Assembly: GCA_964020085.1 (NCBI GenBank)
Contig: OZ026599.1
Coordinates: forward strand, 32,937,229-33,001,228
DNA length: 64,000 nucleotides
Source: Micromussa lordhowensis
Taxonomy: Eukaryota; Cnidaria; Anthozoa; Scleractinia; Lobophylliidae
Direction: 5' to 3'
Every line of letters starts with the position of its first letter. Position 1 is the stretch's first letter. Positions 46,625-59,400 of this stretch are shown here, piece by piece. The position numbers and the translations under genes are program-made. Under the pieces are notes generated by a model. The model did not search any database. It saw only the letters and a program-made list of their open reading frames with translations, and had not been told where the DNA came from.

Positions 46625-47863
46625 AAGCAAAGATCTTAAAGACATCAGAATGAATTTAACTTGTGAAACATTTATGACAACCCTGAGTCAAGAGGTTGAG
46701 AAGAGAGATCCTCGTTTCACAATTGATATTATTCCAAGTGGCAGCAGCTATGAAAACACAAAATTAACAACACACGATTCCATTTCAGATTTTGATTACA
46801 TGATTAGCCTAATGTCCTTCAACAAAATAATGCCAGCTGTTGAATCAGTATAATTTCCTATAGGTTACATCATGCTTAAGCTTGTTAAACATCCTGTGAT
46901 CACAACTGATTTAGATTTTAATGAGTTCTTTCATGATGGATATTGATTGGACAAAAGGTTTCTGAACGTCTTTGTCAACTTATTCTTGAAGCACTTAATG
47001 ATTCCACTGTTTGGAAGGAAAACGCCCATATGTATTTCCTTGGTAAAGATCCAGTCTGCACCTGGAGTGATGGAAGCCCAACAATCAAGGTCAATCTCAG
47101 ATGGACGGACAGGGGGTACTAGCATGCCCTCTAAGAGGATATCCTGTGATGTAGTTCCATCTTTTGCACATTCCTGGGTTGTGGCCTTCATTTTCTCGTC
47201 AGGCAATCTAACATTAAAGCTGGATGTTATGTTGTTTTGAAACAGCCCGACGTTCCTTTCTATGGAGTGGCTTAATTTGGGAATCTGGGGTGATTTTGAG
47301 AGTGAATTTGAAATATCCAGAATATGTCTGAGCAGGTGCGAAAGAGTCTCGTTGTGGTCAAAGCACTATCGAAAAGAGTGGTCAAAGTTCCAGGCAAACT
47401 AGTTGAAGGAATAGAAATTGAGAGTCAATCTTTGATTTCTACCTACTTGTTGAAGAATGCTTTGTTTCATACATTGGAATGCTTCTTGGAAGAAAGCACT
47501 CAAGACCAATTGGAGTACCTGGTCTGCGGAGCTTTCAAAAGGTTGTTTGAGTACACAAAACACAACTTCTTTCCAGCCTTCTTTGTACCACAGCAAGATC
47601 TCATTCACACTCATAAGACAGACAATTTATAAACGATTGTCAGATTTGTTGCCTCTCAAGCTCTGTACTACAGTGTAGACAAGAAAGAGCAGAAGTACAG
47701 TATAGAGACTATGAAGGTCATGCTCCCAGCCGAAGAAGGAAAATTGTATGAGGATCTGCACCTTGGTGACAAAAGCATAAGATATTTCCTTTGGGAAATG
47801 AAGGAAGCTGTTGAAGCACATATCCAGCGTTGCTATAAATGTTTGCATTGCAGGAAGAATTAG
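45434..47863 (+). pseudogene. Decayed ankyrin-repeat plus Mab-21/cGAS-like nucleotidyltransferase gene
   Basis: Plus-strand blocks in order. Ankyrin repeats at about 45500-46400 include LGRSPLHEACVW, KEGTTLLHLAAISK, NLGRTPLHFSMF and LGTSVLHYAAACA. A linker of about 70 residues follows. The nucleotidyltransferase start at 46730-46805 has PSGSSYENTKL then SDFDYMI, matching the GS...[DE]hD motif of cGAS and Mab-21 proteins. VSERLCQLILEALND comes next, then RISCDVVPS (near 47130), the expected third acidic position. The helical C-terminal domain (LISTYLLKNALFHTLECFLE, about 47440-47600) ends at a TAG at 47861-47863. It is broken by an in-frame TAG near 45579, a frame change near 45930-45970, another near 46600, a TAA at about 46851, a frame change near 46945 and further stops at 47130-47330. 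No introns are visible. Anthozoans carry many cGAS-like and ankyrin proteins; this one is dead. Its 5' end abuts the MULE remnant. Confidence 0.75.
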
Positions 47864-48458
47864 TCAAAAACAAAGTTGAAAATTTTGTGAAGTAATGTAA
47901 TGCTGTGTCATAATAACTCTTAGTCAGAGAGCTTTAGAGTCACTGACTGGAAATATTGAGACTGGCTGTCCAGGTTCGGAAAATCGAAAATGAGCGCTTT
48001 AAGGGAACTTCTTAGAATTTGGAAGTCTTTGAGAAATTTTCTTTAGTTTTATGTGGCTTGCGCAAAGTAACTAAACGATGTTAGAATTAGGACATGGATC
48101 AACTCTCTTTTTTATCTTTTCTACAAAGCATGGCCCACAAATATAACAAAACAGACTAGTGTGCTCAAGCGTTCGTCGCACTTGTTCAGGGCGCAGCTTC
48201 TTTCCAGGCAGTTTCCTGGAGTTTCTTCTGCCAGAAATTCCTTGATCTGTCCTCGTTCACCCGCTTCTGAAATGTTTCAGCTGAATTGGAGAACGACAAC
48301 ACCAACATGTTGTGTGTGCACTGATGACAAAAAAATACGATTTGCTGAGCAATAGACGCCAACTAGCTTGTCATTGTTCTTTCACACATCAACGACTTGT
48401 AGTGATTCAGAGTTTTGTTTTGGTACTTCTCGCTACCTCGGGTTTTGCTTCAGGAAAA

Positions 48459-49058
48459 TTAAAAGGGCCCCACGATAGAGGTGTACAGGGTTTTATAGGG
48501 TATAAACATCAAAAAAGGAAAGAAGAAAGGAAGTCATTGTCTGTCTGAATGACTCAATCACTGACTCACTGACTGACTCATGTGTCTGTCCGCATATTGA
48601 CGATAAAAATTAGCCAATGAGTGCGCGAGAATTTCTGCAGTTATCGTAAAAAACATTTTTTACTTTATTTATTAATTTTATTTATTCATTTATTTTTTAA
48701 ACAATTTGTTTTCTCTAATACATCTTTAACCATCATATTGAGTTGGAGTGTGCTGTGTTTCAGAGGTCGCTCCCTCAATTTTACCACTAACCTTTATGTT
48801 AATTTACTGTATCTACAGTAGGGATACAACTATTATTTCTAGTCAACGCTTTGAATGGTATTGGTGTTCTTACATGCACTCAGACCTTTTTTTTGTTTTT
48901 TGTTTTATCTAACAATACTAATTACTAAATTTAAAAGCATACCTTAGCATACCATTATAAATTTCATATTTAACTCTATGCCATCCTATACCCATTGACC
49001 TCCTTCCCTTTCTTTTTGTTTTCCTTTCAACTCTGAATTACAGTATTGTGAATATCTC

Positions 49059-49115
<57 letters not shown>

Positions 49116-50740
49116 CATTAATTATTATTATTATCATTTTTCTATTCTTTCCATTTTTAATTTAATAACTGCAAAACTCATATCGATTTACAGAATGAAT
49201 GACGAAGACTACCAGCACCTCCAGAAAAATCAAAAAAAGAAAAAGAAACAAAGATACCAACCTCCACACTGACACTGATACTCTAAAGAATACAACTCCC
49301 AATACTGCACCTCCGTCAACATCCCTTCCATTAAGAAAATCTAACACAGAGAAAAACAAGAAGAAGAAAATTAAATACAAGTTATAGAAGAAACAACGTA
49401 AAGTCAACAGCAACAATAGAAGTAACAAGACTCCTAAACCAGGCCCCTCTTTTATATCCAGTACCCGACGATGGAAATGGAAAACGCTAAAATCTACATC
49501 TTTCACACCACATCAGAAAAAATTGCTCTTCAAAACCCACCATCTGTCAACAATCATAGAAAGAAATAAATCCATTATTTACAACCTACAATCCAACATA
49601 TCTACAACAAGTTTTAAAGCCAACACTGGAAACCTTACCTTTACTTCTAAAAGCTGCACTCAACAAACACCTCCTGATATCTTGCAAGACATCCAGTACT
49701 TTGAAGAAGAAAATAAAGCTCTAACGAATAGAATCCTACAAATCAAAGAAAATGAAAAGTCAGAACACCTGAAACGAGTACAGCACCTTAAAAGAATCAT
49801 CAAACGCCATGGCTACGTCCTGCGTAGACGCATCTACAAACTAACTGCAAATCTTAACAATTTCCTTAATCACCTTCAATCAAGAGTCAACCTCTGGCAA
49901 CAAAATACAGCTCTTCTCCTAGAAATTGATTGCAATCTCACACGGAAATCACAACTGCTAGCAGAAAAAGAAAAACTAACATCCACCAATAAAATACACA
50001 ACTTCACTGACATCAACCTTCCACCTGACTTCATTGAACTTTTGAACAAAGGAACAAATTTTATACCAACTACAGAAAACATCGACATCCCTACCATCAA
50101 GAAAACAATATCATCAGAAGTCAACTCCGCTCTCTGCCAAGTCATTAACAAAGGAACCTACCAAGCCACAAGCCGGCCCTATCAGAAAGAAAACTTCAAA
50201 CATTAACCATACATGTAGATACAATCCTTACACCAAAAAGAATCCAATCAAACTACTCCAAGAAAAACAAACTAAACCTCATTTTAATTTACACATTATC
50301 GATTGCGTCCACAGCACCACATCTTACTCCAAACAATACATACAATCTGCAAACTTTCAAAACCTTTCCAATCCTCGACACCTCAACATCACTCAGTCAC
50401 TCACATCTCACATCCACAACATGAATACATGCAATGACATAATCCTTACAAAGACAGACAAAAACATGGGATGGGCACTAGTGCCCACCACATGGTTTAC
50501 AAAAGAATACACTAGACAGCTTACAGACTCGATAAACTAAACAAAAAAAGCCACAAAGGTTCCTAGTGAAACTACTGACTACATGTAATATACTAAATAC
50601 AAAACAAAAGGGCCCCACGATAGAGGTATACAGGGTTTTATAGGGTATGAACATGGAAAAAAGGAAAGAAGAAAGAAAGTCATTGTCTGTCTGAATGACT
50701 CAATCACTGACTCACTGACTTCACTGACTGACTCATTCAC
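48459..50740 (+). mobile_element. Broken Penelope-like retroelement between direct repeats
   Basis: Two direct copies of about 120 bp flank the element (48459-48580 and 50604-50740), sharing GGGCCCCACGATAGAGGT, ACAGGGTTTTATAGGGTAT, GTCATTGTCTGTCTGAATGA and a run of CACTGACT units. Between them is an open frame from 49199 with one in-frame stop (49385-49387) to 50206: a Lys-rich start, a coiled-coil-like middle and LPPDFIELLNKGTNFIPTT. After one frame change near 50200 it continues to 50539 with CNDIILTKTDKNMGWALVPT, similar to the start of Penelope-like reverse transcriptases. The rest of the reverse transcriptase and the GIY-YIG endonuclease are absent. Flanking direct repeats fit the pseudo-LTR, partial-tandem structure of this class, but they could also be independent insertions. 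Confidence 0.6.
49061..49138. repeat. (ATT)n microsatellite
   Basis: About 25 nearly uninterrupted ATT units, with two ATC interruptions near the right end. It lies in the 5' part of the Penelope-like element. Its poly-isoleucine reading frame is not coding. Confidence 0.95.
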
Positions 50741-51488
50741 TCACTGACTGACTGTCTGACTGACCGACTGACATACTAACTCACTCACTGCCTGACCGAT
50801 CGACCGACTCACTGATGTTTTCAGCCGTCATTCACTTCAACAATTCCACCAGCAGCTAAACATAAAATGGACTTAAAGAATTCAGAAGATAACCGACACA
50901 GAGAAATTATAGTTACATTGTTGAGTTCATTTTCTCTGGAAGCAACTTTTTGGAAGTGAAGAACACCTTATTACATGAAATTTTCGCGACATGTGTATTT
51001 CGCGATTTTGAGGTGCGCATCTTTCTTTTGAGGTGCGCATCTTTCACTTAAATTCCGCGATTTGCGAAAATTTGGATTTTGAATCACTTTAACTTCGCGT
51101 TTTCGAATAACAAAGAGTTTATTTCCTTGGCAATGTTAATTAATAACATGTCCTTAAATTTAGTAAACCGACGTTATCAAAGGTACAATAACGTTAAAAG
51201 TAACAAAAACGTAACGTCGGGACTATATGTCAACAGTAACATATGTAAGTCACTTAATTTTCGCGTCATGTAATATTACTGTTCGCGTCACTTATTGTTC
51301 GCGTGACTTTAATTTCGGGATTATTTTTTAACCTTTAGGGTTAGGCGGGTCGAGTAGATTGGTCGCCAAGATGGCGCTCACTTGATTAAATTGCGCTCGC
51401 CCGCCAAAATACGCCTGTATTGCAGGCATTGCAGGCTAATTCAGTCTGTCAGTGTCACAGGGACACTCGGAAAAAAAGAATTCTTCCA

Positions 51489-51562
51489 ACTTAGGAGTCG
51501 AACCTATGATTTCTGATTGCTAGTCCAGATGCTTTGCCACTAAGGCACAGGAGACTCGAGAT
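51489..51562 (-). repeat. tRNA-related sequence (degenerate tRNA or SINE head)
   Basis: On the minus strand, TGTGCCTTAGTGGCAAAGCA resembles a tRNA A-box/D-arm, CTGGACTAGCAATCAGA an anticodon arm, and CATAGGTTCGACTCCTA a T-arm with an intact GGTTCGA B-box core. The acceptor stem does not pair and the anticodon loop is one base too long, so a working tRNA is unlikely. Without a visible tail or flanking duplication I cannot say whether it is a tRNA pseudogene or part of a SINE. Confidence 0.45.
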
Positions 51563-52316
51563 AGTTAAGGCAAACACCTTCCATGCAGTGTTGCATCTCA
51601 ATTTTGCGGCGAAAATGCCCCTTAGAAACTCAACTTTAACTGCTGTAATACGCAACGCCCTCTTGAAATTTGACATTAGGTTTCGTTTTTCGAGAACTTT
51701 TAAGTCTGAAAAAATTGATGCGATCGGACAATGTCGTTTTAGCTTCTGGTACCACCTTAAACTTAGACAAACATCCCGTTTACTGCTAGGCATGGAGTGT
51801 CTTGCAGTAAGTGGCATACCCACAATTATAATAAATAACCTAAGACGATTGAAGATTTTTTCGTATCTTTATTAGTAGAAACTGTAGCACCGTGTTATAA
51901 ACGTGTAAATAGTTGTGTCTCAATAAATAAATATTTATAAAGTTAAGTAAGCTTAAACTCGTGAAGGCTATCACTCACTGATATCATCCTATATTGTTTA
52001 GATTGCATATTTGCTTTGGTGATCTCTGTTATTTAGATCAAGGAACTTAATTAATCAAAATATAAGTTTGGCTTTATGGTCACAAGAGTCAAACTAGACT
52101 AAGGTCTGGGAGTTAAGAAATTGAAAATACGTAACAGTTGTAATCAGAAATTGTTCAGAAACCTCTCTCGTAAAACCATTTGCTAATATTCCAATGCCCT
52201 TTACTCTTCACCTGCTATAAAGTTGTGAATTTCAAATCTAGAACTCATCTAGGGAAAAGACATCCATTTCCAAGTGTTTTGCGCTCTCTAAATTAATCAT
52301 CCAAACATTTAAAACT

Positions 52317-52710
52317 AAGCACACACTAGAGAACGGGGGACGGGGAGGACGCGGAGCAAGGACAAGCCCCTTCGTGCGTACGCGAAGGACGCATCTCGCA
52401 GGGACAGTACGCAGGCTGTTGAACACGAAGCGGATATCTTGGCTTTTTTCTATGTTGTAGCGGTTAAGGTTAGGCTAACCCTAAACCTACAGTGTGCAAG
52501 AGCAGTACACACTATGACACATTCAAAGTTGAGTTCATTTTGTCCCTGCTCCATGGCGCACGAATTCAAACCAGCTGAATTTCATGCAACATGCTGCGTG
52601 GACAATTTTTCCCCGCAATAGCAACGGGCATGTCACACAAGAAAAACTGACGCTGCAACATGTCCCGGCTTCATGTCCTCGCAACGTGTCCCCATAGTGT
52701 GTGCCGACCT
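52317..52710. mobile_element. Foldback element with CACACACTA termini
   Basis: AAGCACACACTAGAGAACGG on the left is inverted as CGTGTCCCCATAGTGTGTGC on the right, nearly 400 bp apart. Internal inverted motifs include GTGCAAGAGCAGTACACACT. Non-coding, and no clear target duplication was read. Confidence 0.55.
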
Positions 52711-53468
52711 TAACTCACACTCCTGCGCTAAGTACAGTCAGTTTTCCACTGTTCATCATTCCTGGAGAAACGTTATTTTACTAAGTAAATACTTCACTAA
52801 TTGCTTCACTTATGAAAGATGAAATATATCAAGATCTAAATTCACGTCAGACGTCAAATTATACACGAAACGACGACCACCTTATTCAGTAGCAACAAGG
52901 CCCAGGTAGAGCAGGGACACCCGCTTACGATTATATGAAGCAAGGTGCACGAAATATAGGTGTGTGTCTCTGTACAGTTCATTTACAGTTCTCGGTCTCA
53001 ATGATTCTATTAATCCCCTTGACTCTTAGCACGTGTAGCTTGATCCAAACAAATAGAGTCCCTGAGGGTCCATGCGTGCAAGCTTGTTGTGTCTCTGAAT
53101 GCTTTAAGGAGTTCTTCCTCTGCAACACAATATGCGCGGTTTGTCTCTTTCCACAGACAATGTTCGTATACTATTTGTGGTTTGAATCTGTACAGCTAAG
53201 GTTGGATCCACCGCTAATATAGCAGCAGTTTCGAGTGCCAAATGAATAACAGCGTCAGTGAATTCTCTGTTGCATTAGTCGGCTAATCTAATCTTTTTAC
53301 AAATGTCAACTTTCTTGCTTTTTGGACGAGCTTTCTGAATCATCTCTGTTCCATACATCTTCCATCTAAATTTCATTCCATTCCATTCCATAATCTTTAC
53401 TTTCGTACATCTATTTTGCTTGTTTAAATTGGGATTCAGTTGACAGGCTTTCTCTGGTTTTCTCTCCC

Positions 53469-56400
53469 TTACTTGCACGTGCTAACAGTGATTGTCTTTG
53501 CACATTTTTTACACTTCACATAACAGCACCACACATATTCGCAGTGACAACGTTCCACGATTTCCCGCGTAAATGTTTTGTAGCCGCGTCCGCAGCACAT
53601 ATACGCACAGCTCCCCTTCCCAGTGGTCTCGGGGTTGCACTCTCTCCCTACAGTGCCCAGAGTTCCTCGACTTTCGCTCTTCTTACAGTAGTTTTGTGAA
53701 GGGGCCAGAGCGATGAGGTCTCGGAGAGTGTATCGTTTTCCTCTTCTCGGTCTGAGCATGTGTTTATTACTACCTTTAGTCTTGCTGACGACGTTGATGA
53801 TTTTGTCGTACTTTTTCTTCAGAAGCGTTGCTACCTCTTTGAAGTCGCTCAAACGTCTGAAGCACGTTTTAGTCTGACACGAGCCAGACACGCCGTGGCA
53901 TCTGCAGACGACTTCCATCTTGTCTCGAACAGCCTGGGAAAATGGAGTAAATGAAAGATCAGGACCTCAGGCACAAAATAAAATCAGCAATTCTTGATGG
54001 AGTGGTTTTCAATTGCATACTTAAAATAATTATGTGTTTGCCTTTTCGTTCCTTTTTATTGCTATGATTTGTTCTTAAACTAATAAAAAAAGTGTCTGTT
54101 TGCACAACCAACAAGGAGCAAAACCAAATCCATCGGGACTTTGTTTACCCACGTTCTTCCGCCTAATTTCCCCGCTCTAGCCATGAGTCAGTTGCTTTAA
54201 CTATTAACCACAATCATTTGAACGACGCCCTATGAAAGAGCTAAAAGCATAACCCTTCAATTGACCCAGCATGATTAAATATACCTTGTAAAGAACTTAC
54301 TATCTATCAATCAGGACTTATAATTTACATAAGAATTTAGGCAAAAGTTTTCTAGCGTTCAACTCCACTAACACACCAAATTCTTTCCCCTTCCCTTTCC
54401 AGCGCGCTCCATCCCCTCTCCGTTTGCGTGAGTTTTCTTCTCACATTAACCTTCTCGTACGCTATTAATTTGCTTTAAATTTCTAAAAGCGATGATGATG
54501 AGGTATTCGGGTCTCTTTGACCAGTCACTTCAGGGTGACATCGACTCAAGTGGCTGGTCTGGAACGCAAAGCTGAGAACGCGGGGAATGAACTTGAAAGG
54601 CGTGGCCCGAACACGTCTTCAAACTTCAACCTCCCACAGCTCATGAACGTAACGAAAAGCCACTCACTCACTGCAGCTTTATTATCCGGAACTGTAAACT
54701 TTCAACAAGGCTCTGTGAGGATTACAACATTTGACGCTTCCCGGCAAGATGATGACAAATGACTAGAGACTGAATAGACTTGGATCAGAAACGCTACAAT
54801 TTCAATTTGACGGTATTGTTCTCTGTAGGATTAGCCTTTCTCAGTGAGCTTTTAATGTCATAAATCGACAATTACCGATGATCTGAAAACTGTCGACGGT
54901 GTATACGTAAACGTTGATGTAAGAAAAAAGACGAGACGAAATATTCTTTGTCCTTGAGTTTTCCAAGAGTGATCAAAGCTCAACATGTCTACCTTGTCGA
55001 GCGGAAACGGTAAAGAGAAAATGGCAAATAATCAACAAGAGCATACGGACTTGATGTAAAGCTAAATTCTCAGAACGAGCATTGCAAGGCCATATGAAAA
55101 TCAGGTGGAAGAATTCAAATTTCCTTCATTGGACTGAACTTAAGTCACCCGAGTGTTTATTATAAACTTGTTTTTGTAAGATCTCTTAGTTCTGGTTTTT
55201 CCTTTTCTTTCTGACAATTCAAGCCATGTACACTCTTGTACTTGTCAAAGCGTGCTGGATTGCACATTTTCCCCCGATCCTTTCAACAGGAATTTCAAGT
55301 GCTTAACCTCTCAATTTTCAAGTCAAGCCGACCATTCTAGATCTCTCTCTAGGAATCCAAGCTATTAAGTCGCCTTATTAATTGGCATTTTGAGGGCACC
55401 CTGTTGTTAAATGTTTTTAATCAATTCGAGGTTTTTAAGTATAAAGGTCATTAAACTTGAAATGAAAAGATACGCTACAAGTTCATCTTTTATGCTGTAA
55501 AATAATTCTTCCATGTAAGGAAATATGCAGTCGCTTGCGGCGACAATGGCAGACACACGAGTTTAAAGATTCCTAGATTTTGCAGTCCTCTTAGAATCAC
55601 TGTTTTTACTGGTAGAGCAGCTGGTAATAAAAAAAAATTGATCAGAGGCTTGACGGCATCATCAAACTCACAAATAGCACAAAAGTAGGGCGTACCTAGC
55701 GTTCTGCATTGAATCTGATAAATTTCGGCCAAGCTAATTTTGCTGCCTTGACAGAGCAACAAGAGTTTTTTCCACGAAGCGTGAGATTGAAAGTTAAAAA
55801 AAAAATAAAAGGACTTTTAAATTCCAATTCGATCTTGACCGGCGAATGAAGAGTCTCTCCATGAAATGTGCCACTGAAAATTCCTATTTATTTATTATTT
55901 TTTTAAAGGGCTATATGTAAAGGTTATACACACGGAGAACTTCGCTCGAGCTCTGCTCTTTGGCTCTTAAGCGCGCTCTAAGCGCAAACATTGTCGTTCG
56001 TTCCGTTCTCAACGCTGACAGAGACCACAGTCTTCAGCAAACAGAAGTATCCATTTAAATCTGGGCTTTTTAAAGGAATGGTTTTAATTTAAGTGGCATT
56101 GCACAGTTCCAGAAGTCTACAGACGTCTCACAATGTTAGAATTTCTCCTTATAAATTAAAAAAAGGCTTGTACAACGCAACGCCACATTAAGGTCAGACA
56201 GACCAATCTTAGCTTGTAGAAGTGGACCCTTCGAACCAACTGTAACAACGACCTATTGTGTCCAAACTGTGCATGTCATATGCGACTATAAACACAGCCC
56301 AAGAATGCAACCAGCTTTTATGGTTCATCAACACGTCCCAAGAAAGAAGGAAATAAAACAAACGAATTCACATATCTCGTCAGTCTCGTGGTTTTTGTCA

Positions 56401-59400
56401 GACGTATCGGAAACGAGTGTTATTTTATCTTCGATTTCGAATAATGAAACTGCAGTCTCCTGTTCTTTGTTCTTACCGTTAGTCCTTCTGAAGAACCAAA
56501 CTCCCACAGAAATATTCCAAGCGGTGAAGTACTCAGTATTTTGAATGAAGATACAAACTAGAAACAAATATCACGGAACGGCCGGCCTATCATGTTCTAG
56601 ATTGAAATAGAAAATCTCTTAATTGAGCTCCATACATCTTTTTCATTTTGTTACTGATAATTTGGAGGTACATCAAGTGCAGTAGGGCGACCCCAAGGAC
56701 GACGGCTGGAAAAAATGGGCTTATATGTTACCTTTGAATTTCGCAATTATCAAGAACTGTTCAGTAAGCAGAGCGGTCTAAAACTCAAACTAAAGATGTA
56801 ACGCCAGCGATCAACTCTCAAATTCGAAAAAATTAGCCGTCGTGGCTCACGTTCTTCAAAATACGCACAAGTTGGTCATTTCACGCTGTTGCTTTGCAGA
56901 GGACGGCTAAGAAATGTGCAAAGATTTATAACGCACGTGCCCAGCCATTGTTTTGCTCATTAAACCTTTTAGTTGGTGGCGTTCTCGTTGCTGTTGCTAT
57001 CGTGCTTTGCCTAAGCTCTGGAAGTCAAAGGTTTAACACAAGATCGAAACCAAGGCAAGGTATGCTGTAGATAACAAACCACATCTGAAGGTCAGTCAAA
57101 TGCCAGAAGAAATTCGCATTAGCAAAAAAGTCAAAGAAAATAAACCAATTATAGCCCGATTATCAGGAATTACTGCTGTCACAAGCCGTGCGGTGTAGAA
57201 TTTTCACACTTTAAAGAGGCATGTCCAAAATTAAGCAAAAGTCAAAGAAGATGCGTTGTGAGGAGTAATTGCGATAATTGCTTTTACACGTTTTTTCTCT
57301 CGCTGGTACGAATTTAAGTCATGAATAGTAAGTAATTTTCTCGAAGGAAATTCGCATTTTCTACTGTTCACAGTTTGCCATCGCCAAGACCCAGTTGTCA
57401 AAGGCATATTTCACGAACCTTTAATTCTAGAAAATTGTGCGACAAGTTAAATAAAATAGCAAACCGCGAAACAGAACAATTCGTTGTAAAACTGCAAAAT
57501 TGCGAAATACTTTCGAGTAACGATTTTATCCATTAAATTGCACTGTTTCTGGCACGTTGCTCCAGATTCGAAGAGCTAGGTTTGCTCGAAAGATTTCAAC
57601 ATGACTTAATGACTTGAACATTGAATCTGTTGAAAGGAACAGAAAGCATTCTGCTTCGGCCTTGGTGTTACCAGTTACATTCATAGGACTTGACTAATCA
57701 AAAAAAGGAAGAGAAACTTATGCAAACCAAGGAAATTGCAAAATTGTGAGGGCAACAAACACGTGACATCGTATGTCAATGTCACACCTGATTTACATTT
57801 GATTGGCTTCCTTTCGCAGATGTAAACAATTTTTGTACCGAGGCACTTTGAGCCTTTTGGGGAGACTTCTGATCTGCAGGTGAGTAATCTTTTAAAAGAT
57901 TAAAAACACACAGTATTTGTCGGATTAGCCCACTTTGTTTTCTCGCTCATGGCCACGTGTTTTCAGTTATCAACGTGTTCCAGATGACAAGCACTCTGAA
58001 GCAGATCTTCCATTTTTGTACCCCACGAAGACTGCTCATTAGGGAAAATATCTGTCTTTTGGGTTTCTTTCATTGTAATTGTGAAAAGAATATTGATAAT
58101 TTTGTGGTAAAGTGACTCCAACCTTCCAGAATTCGAACAAAGACATCTTGAGTTATAATTTTCATCTGTCGTTTTGCTGTGGAATTATAAGAAGGGTTTT
58201 CTTTCCCATTTGGCGTTTGTTAATGTAGGAATAGTCTTCATAACGATTGACTATAAGAGCTACTTTATGTAATCAACATGAAAAAAATTGCTTATTATGA
58301 CGTAGTTCACCATCGTGTAGCGTTCTACAAAATGACTTTCCAGCTTGTGTGAGACACAACGATTTTAAGAATTTGAATTGTATCAAAATCAATTATCATC
58401 CCCGCCCCAGGACAATATCAATTAAATTTTCCTTTCAATTATCCATACGTTTGTTACTCTCCATATTGGGAGAATCTGGTTTTCAAAACTGGAGCTTAAC
58501 CTTGTAAAGTAAAAAAATAGCGTTGTACGTGTTTTTATTCCCAGAATCTACGAAACAACGGCTAAAATGTCAGTATAAAGGTTTTCTAGGCAAAAGAAAT
58601 ATCTTCCAAGACCGAGTTGTGAATGGTCCTTCGTGGTTAAAGTTACTTAATTAGTTGAACTAAAGATCCATCTCTCTATTTTTTTGTAGAGACTTTGATG
58701 TAGAGCTGTTTAGTCTGCATCTTGACACCGCACATATTTTCGGCGGCAACTCAAGTTACTTACGTAGCAAAGTTCATCATTTAAAGCTCTTTACTACACT
58801 TCCATCACAGCCCACGCCAAACTGATAAACGGTCAACAACAGCGTATTTCGTGACTATATTATCTCGAAACTTGCGGTTCTGTTCTTAACATTTGAATCC
58901 TTGAAGAGGCCGACAAATGAACTGCAATTTTAACTCCACGAAGGCCCCAGAAAGCACTGATTAAGAAGATAGGAAGAGAAAAAAGTCTATGTTTATAATC
59001 AGTCATGTTCTCTTAACAACGATAATGATCTTGGCTTCTGGACAAAGCCAACTTTCATTTTTAAAAAAATGGGTGTTCAAAAATCCCGCAAAAACTGAGA
59101 GTCTCTCCTCATCTCCAACCGTGCAAAGTGGGATAAATGCACTTCAAACTAAATGCATTTTATTCGTCAAGCTTTATTAACAAAGACATTTCAACTGAGC
59201 ATACAGTTTCTTCGGCTAAATGTTCTTTGTAAATTAACTCTAACTAAGGCTTTACTGAATGCTGCCGATGTAGCGAAGATCTCGTCCACCGCCGAGCATC
59301 ATTTTAATTTCGACAATGTCCGCAAACTGAGCAAAAATCACGCTGGCAATTTTTCATTGTTGACTTAGTGCAGGATCTTCACAAATCCAAACGGCTTACT

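Larger units (their letters stand above)
47864..53468. other. Intergenic region between the Mab-21-like pseudogene and Wnt11
   Basis: Holds the Penelope-like remnant (48459-50740), a tRNA-related sequence (about 51489-51562) and a foldback element (52317-52710). The Wnt gene ends at 53469, so its 3' UTR occupies the right part; I see no canonical AATAAA on the minus strand close to the stop. The stretch 50820-51480 contains short direct repeats such as GAGGTGCGCATCTTTC (twice, 51010-51045) and otherwise nothing recognisable. Confidence 0.55.

Noticed and set aside
49162..49506. Minus-strand 114-codon frame rich in Leu, Phe and Val
   Set aside because: It is the antisense shadow of the Lys- and Thr-rich start of the Penelope-like frame.
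58989..59180. Plus-strand 63-codon frame in the Wnt intron with a signal-peptide-like start
   Set aside because: It has no cysteine pattern, family match, splice sites or promoter; a hydrophobic start is common in random AT-rich frames.
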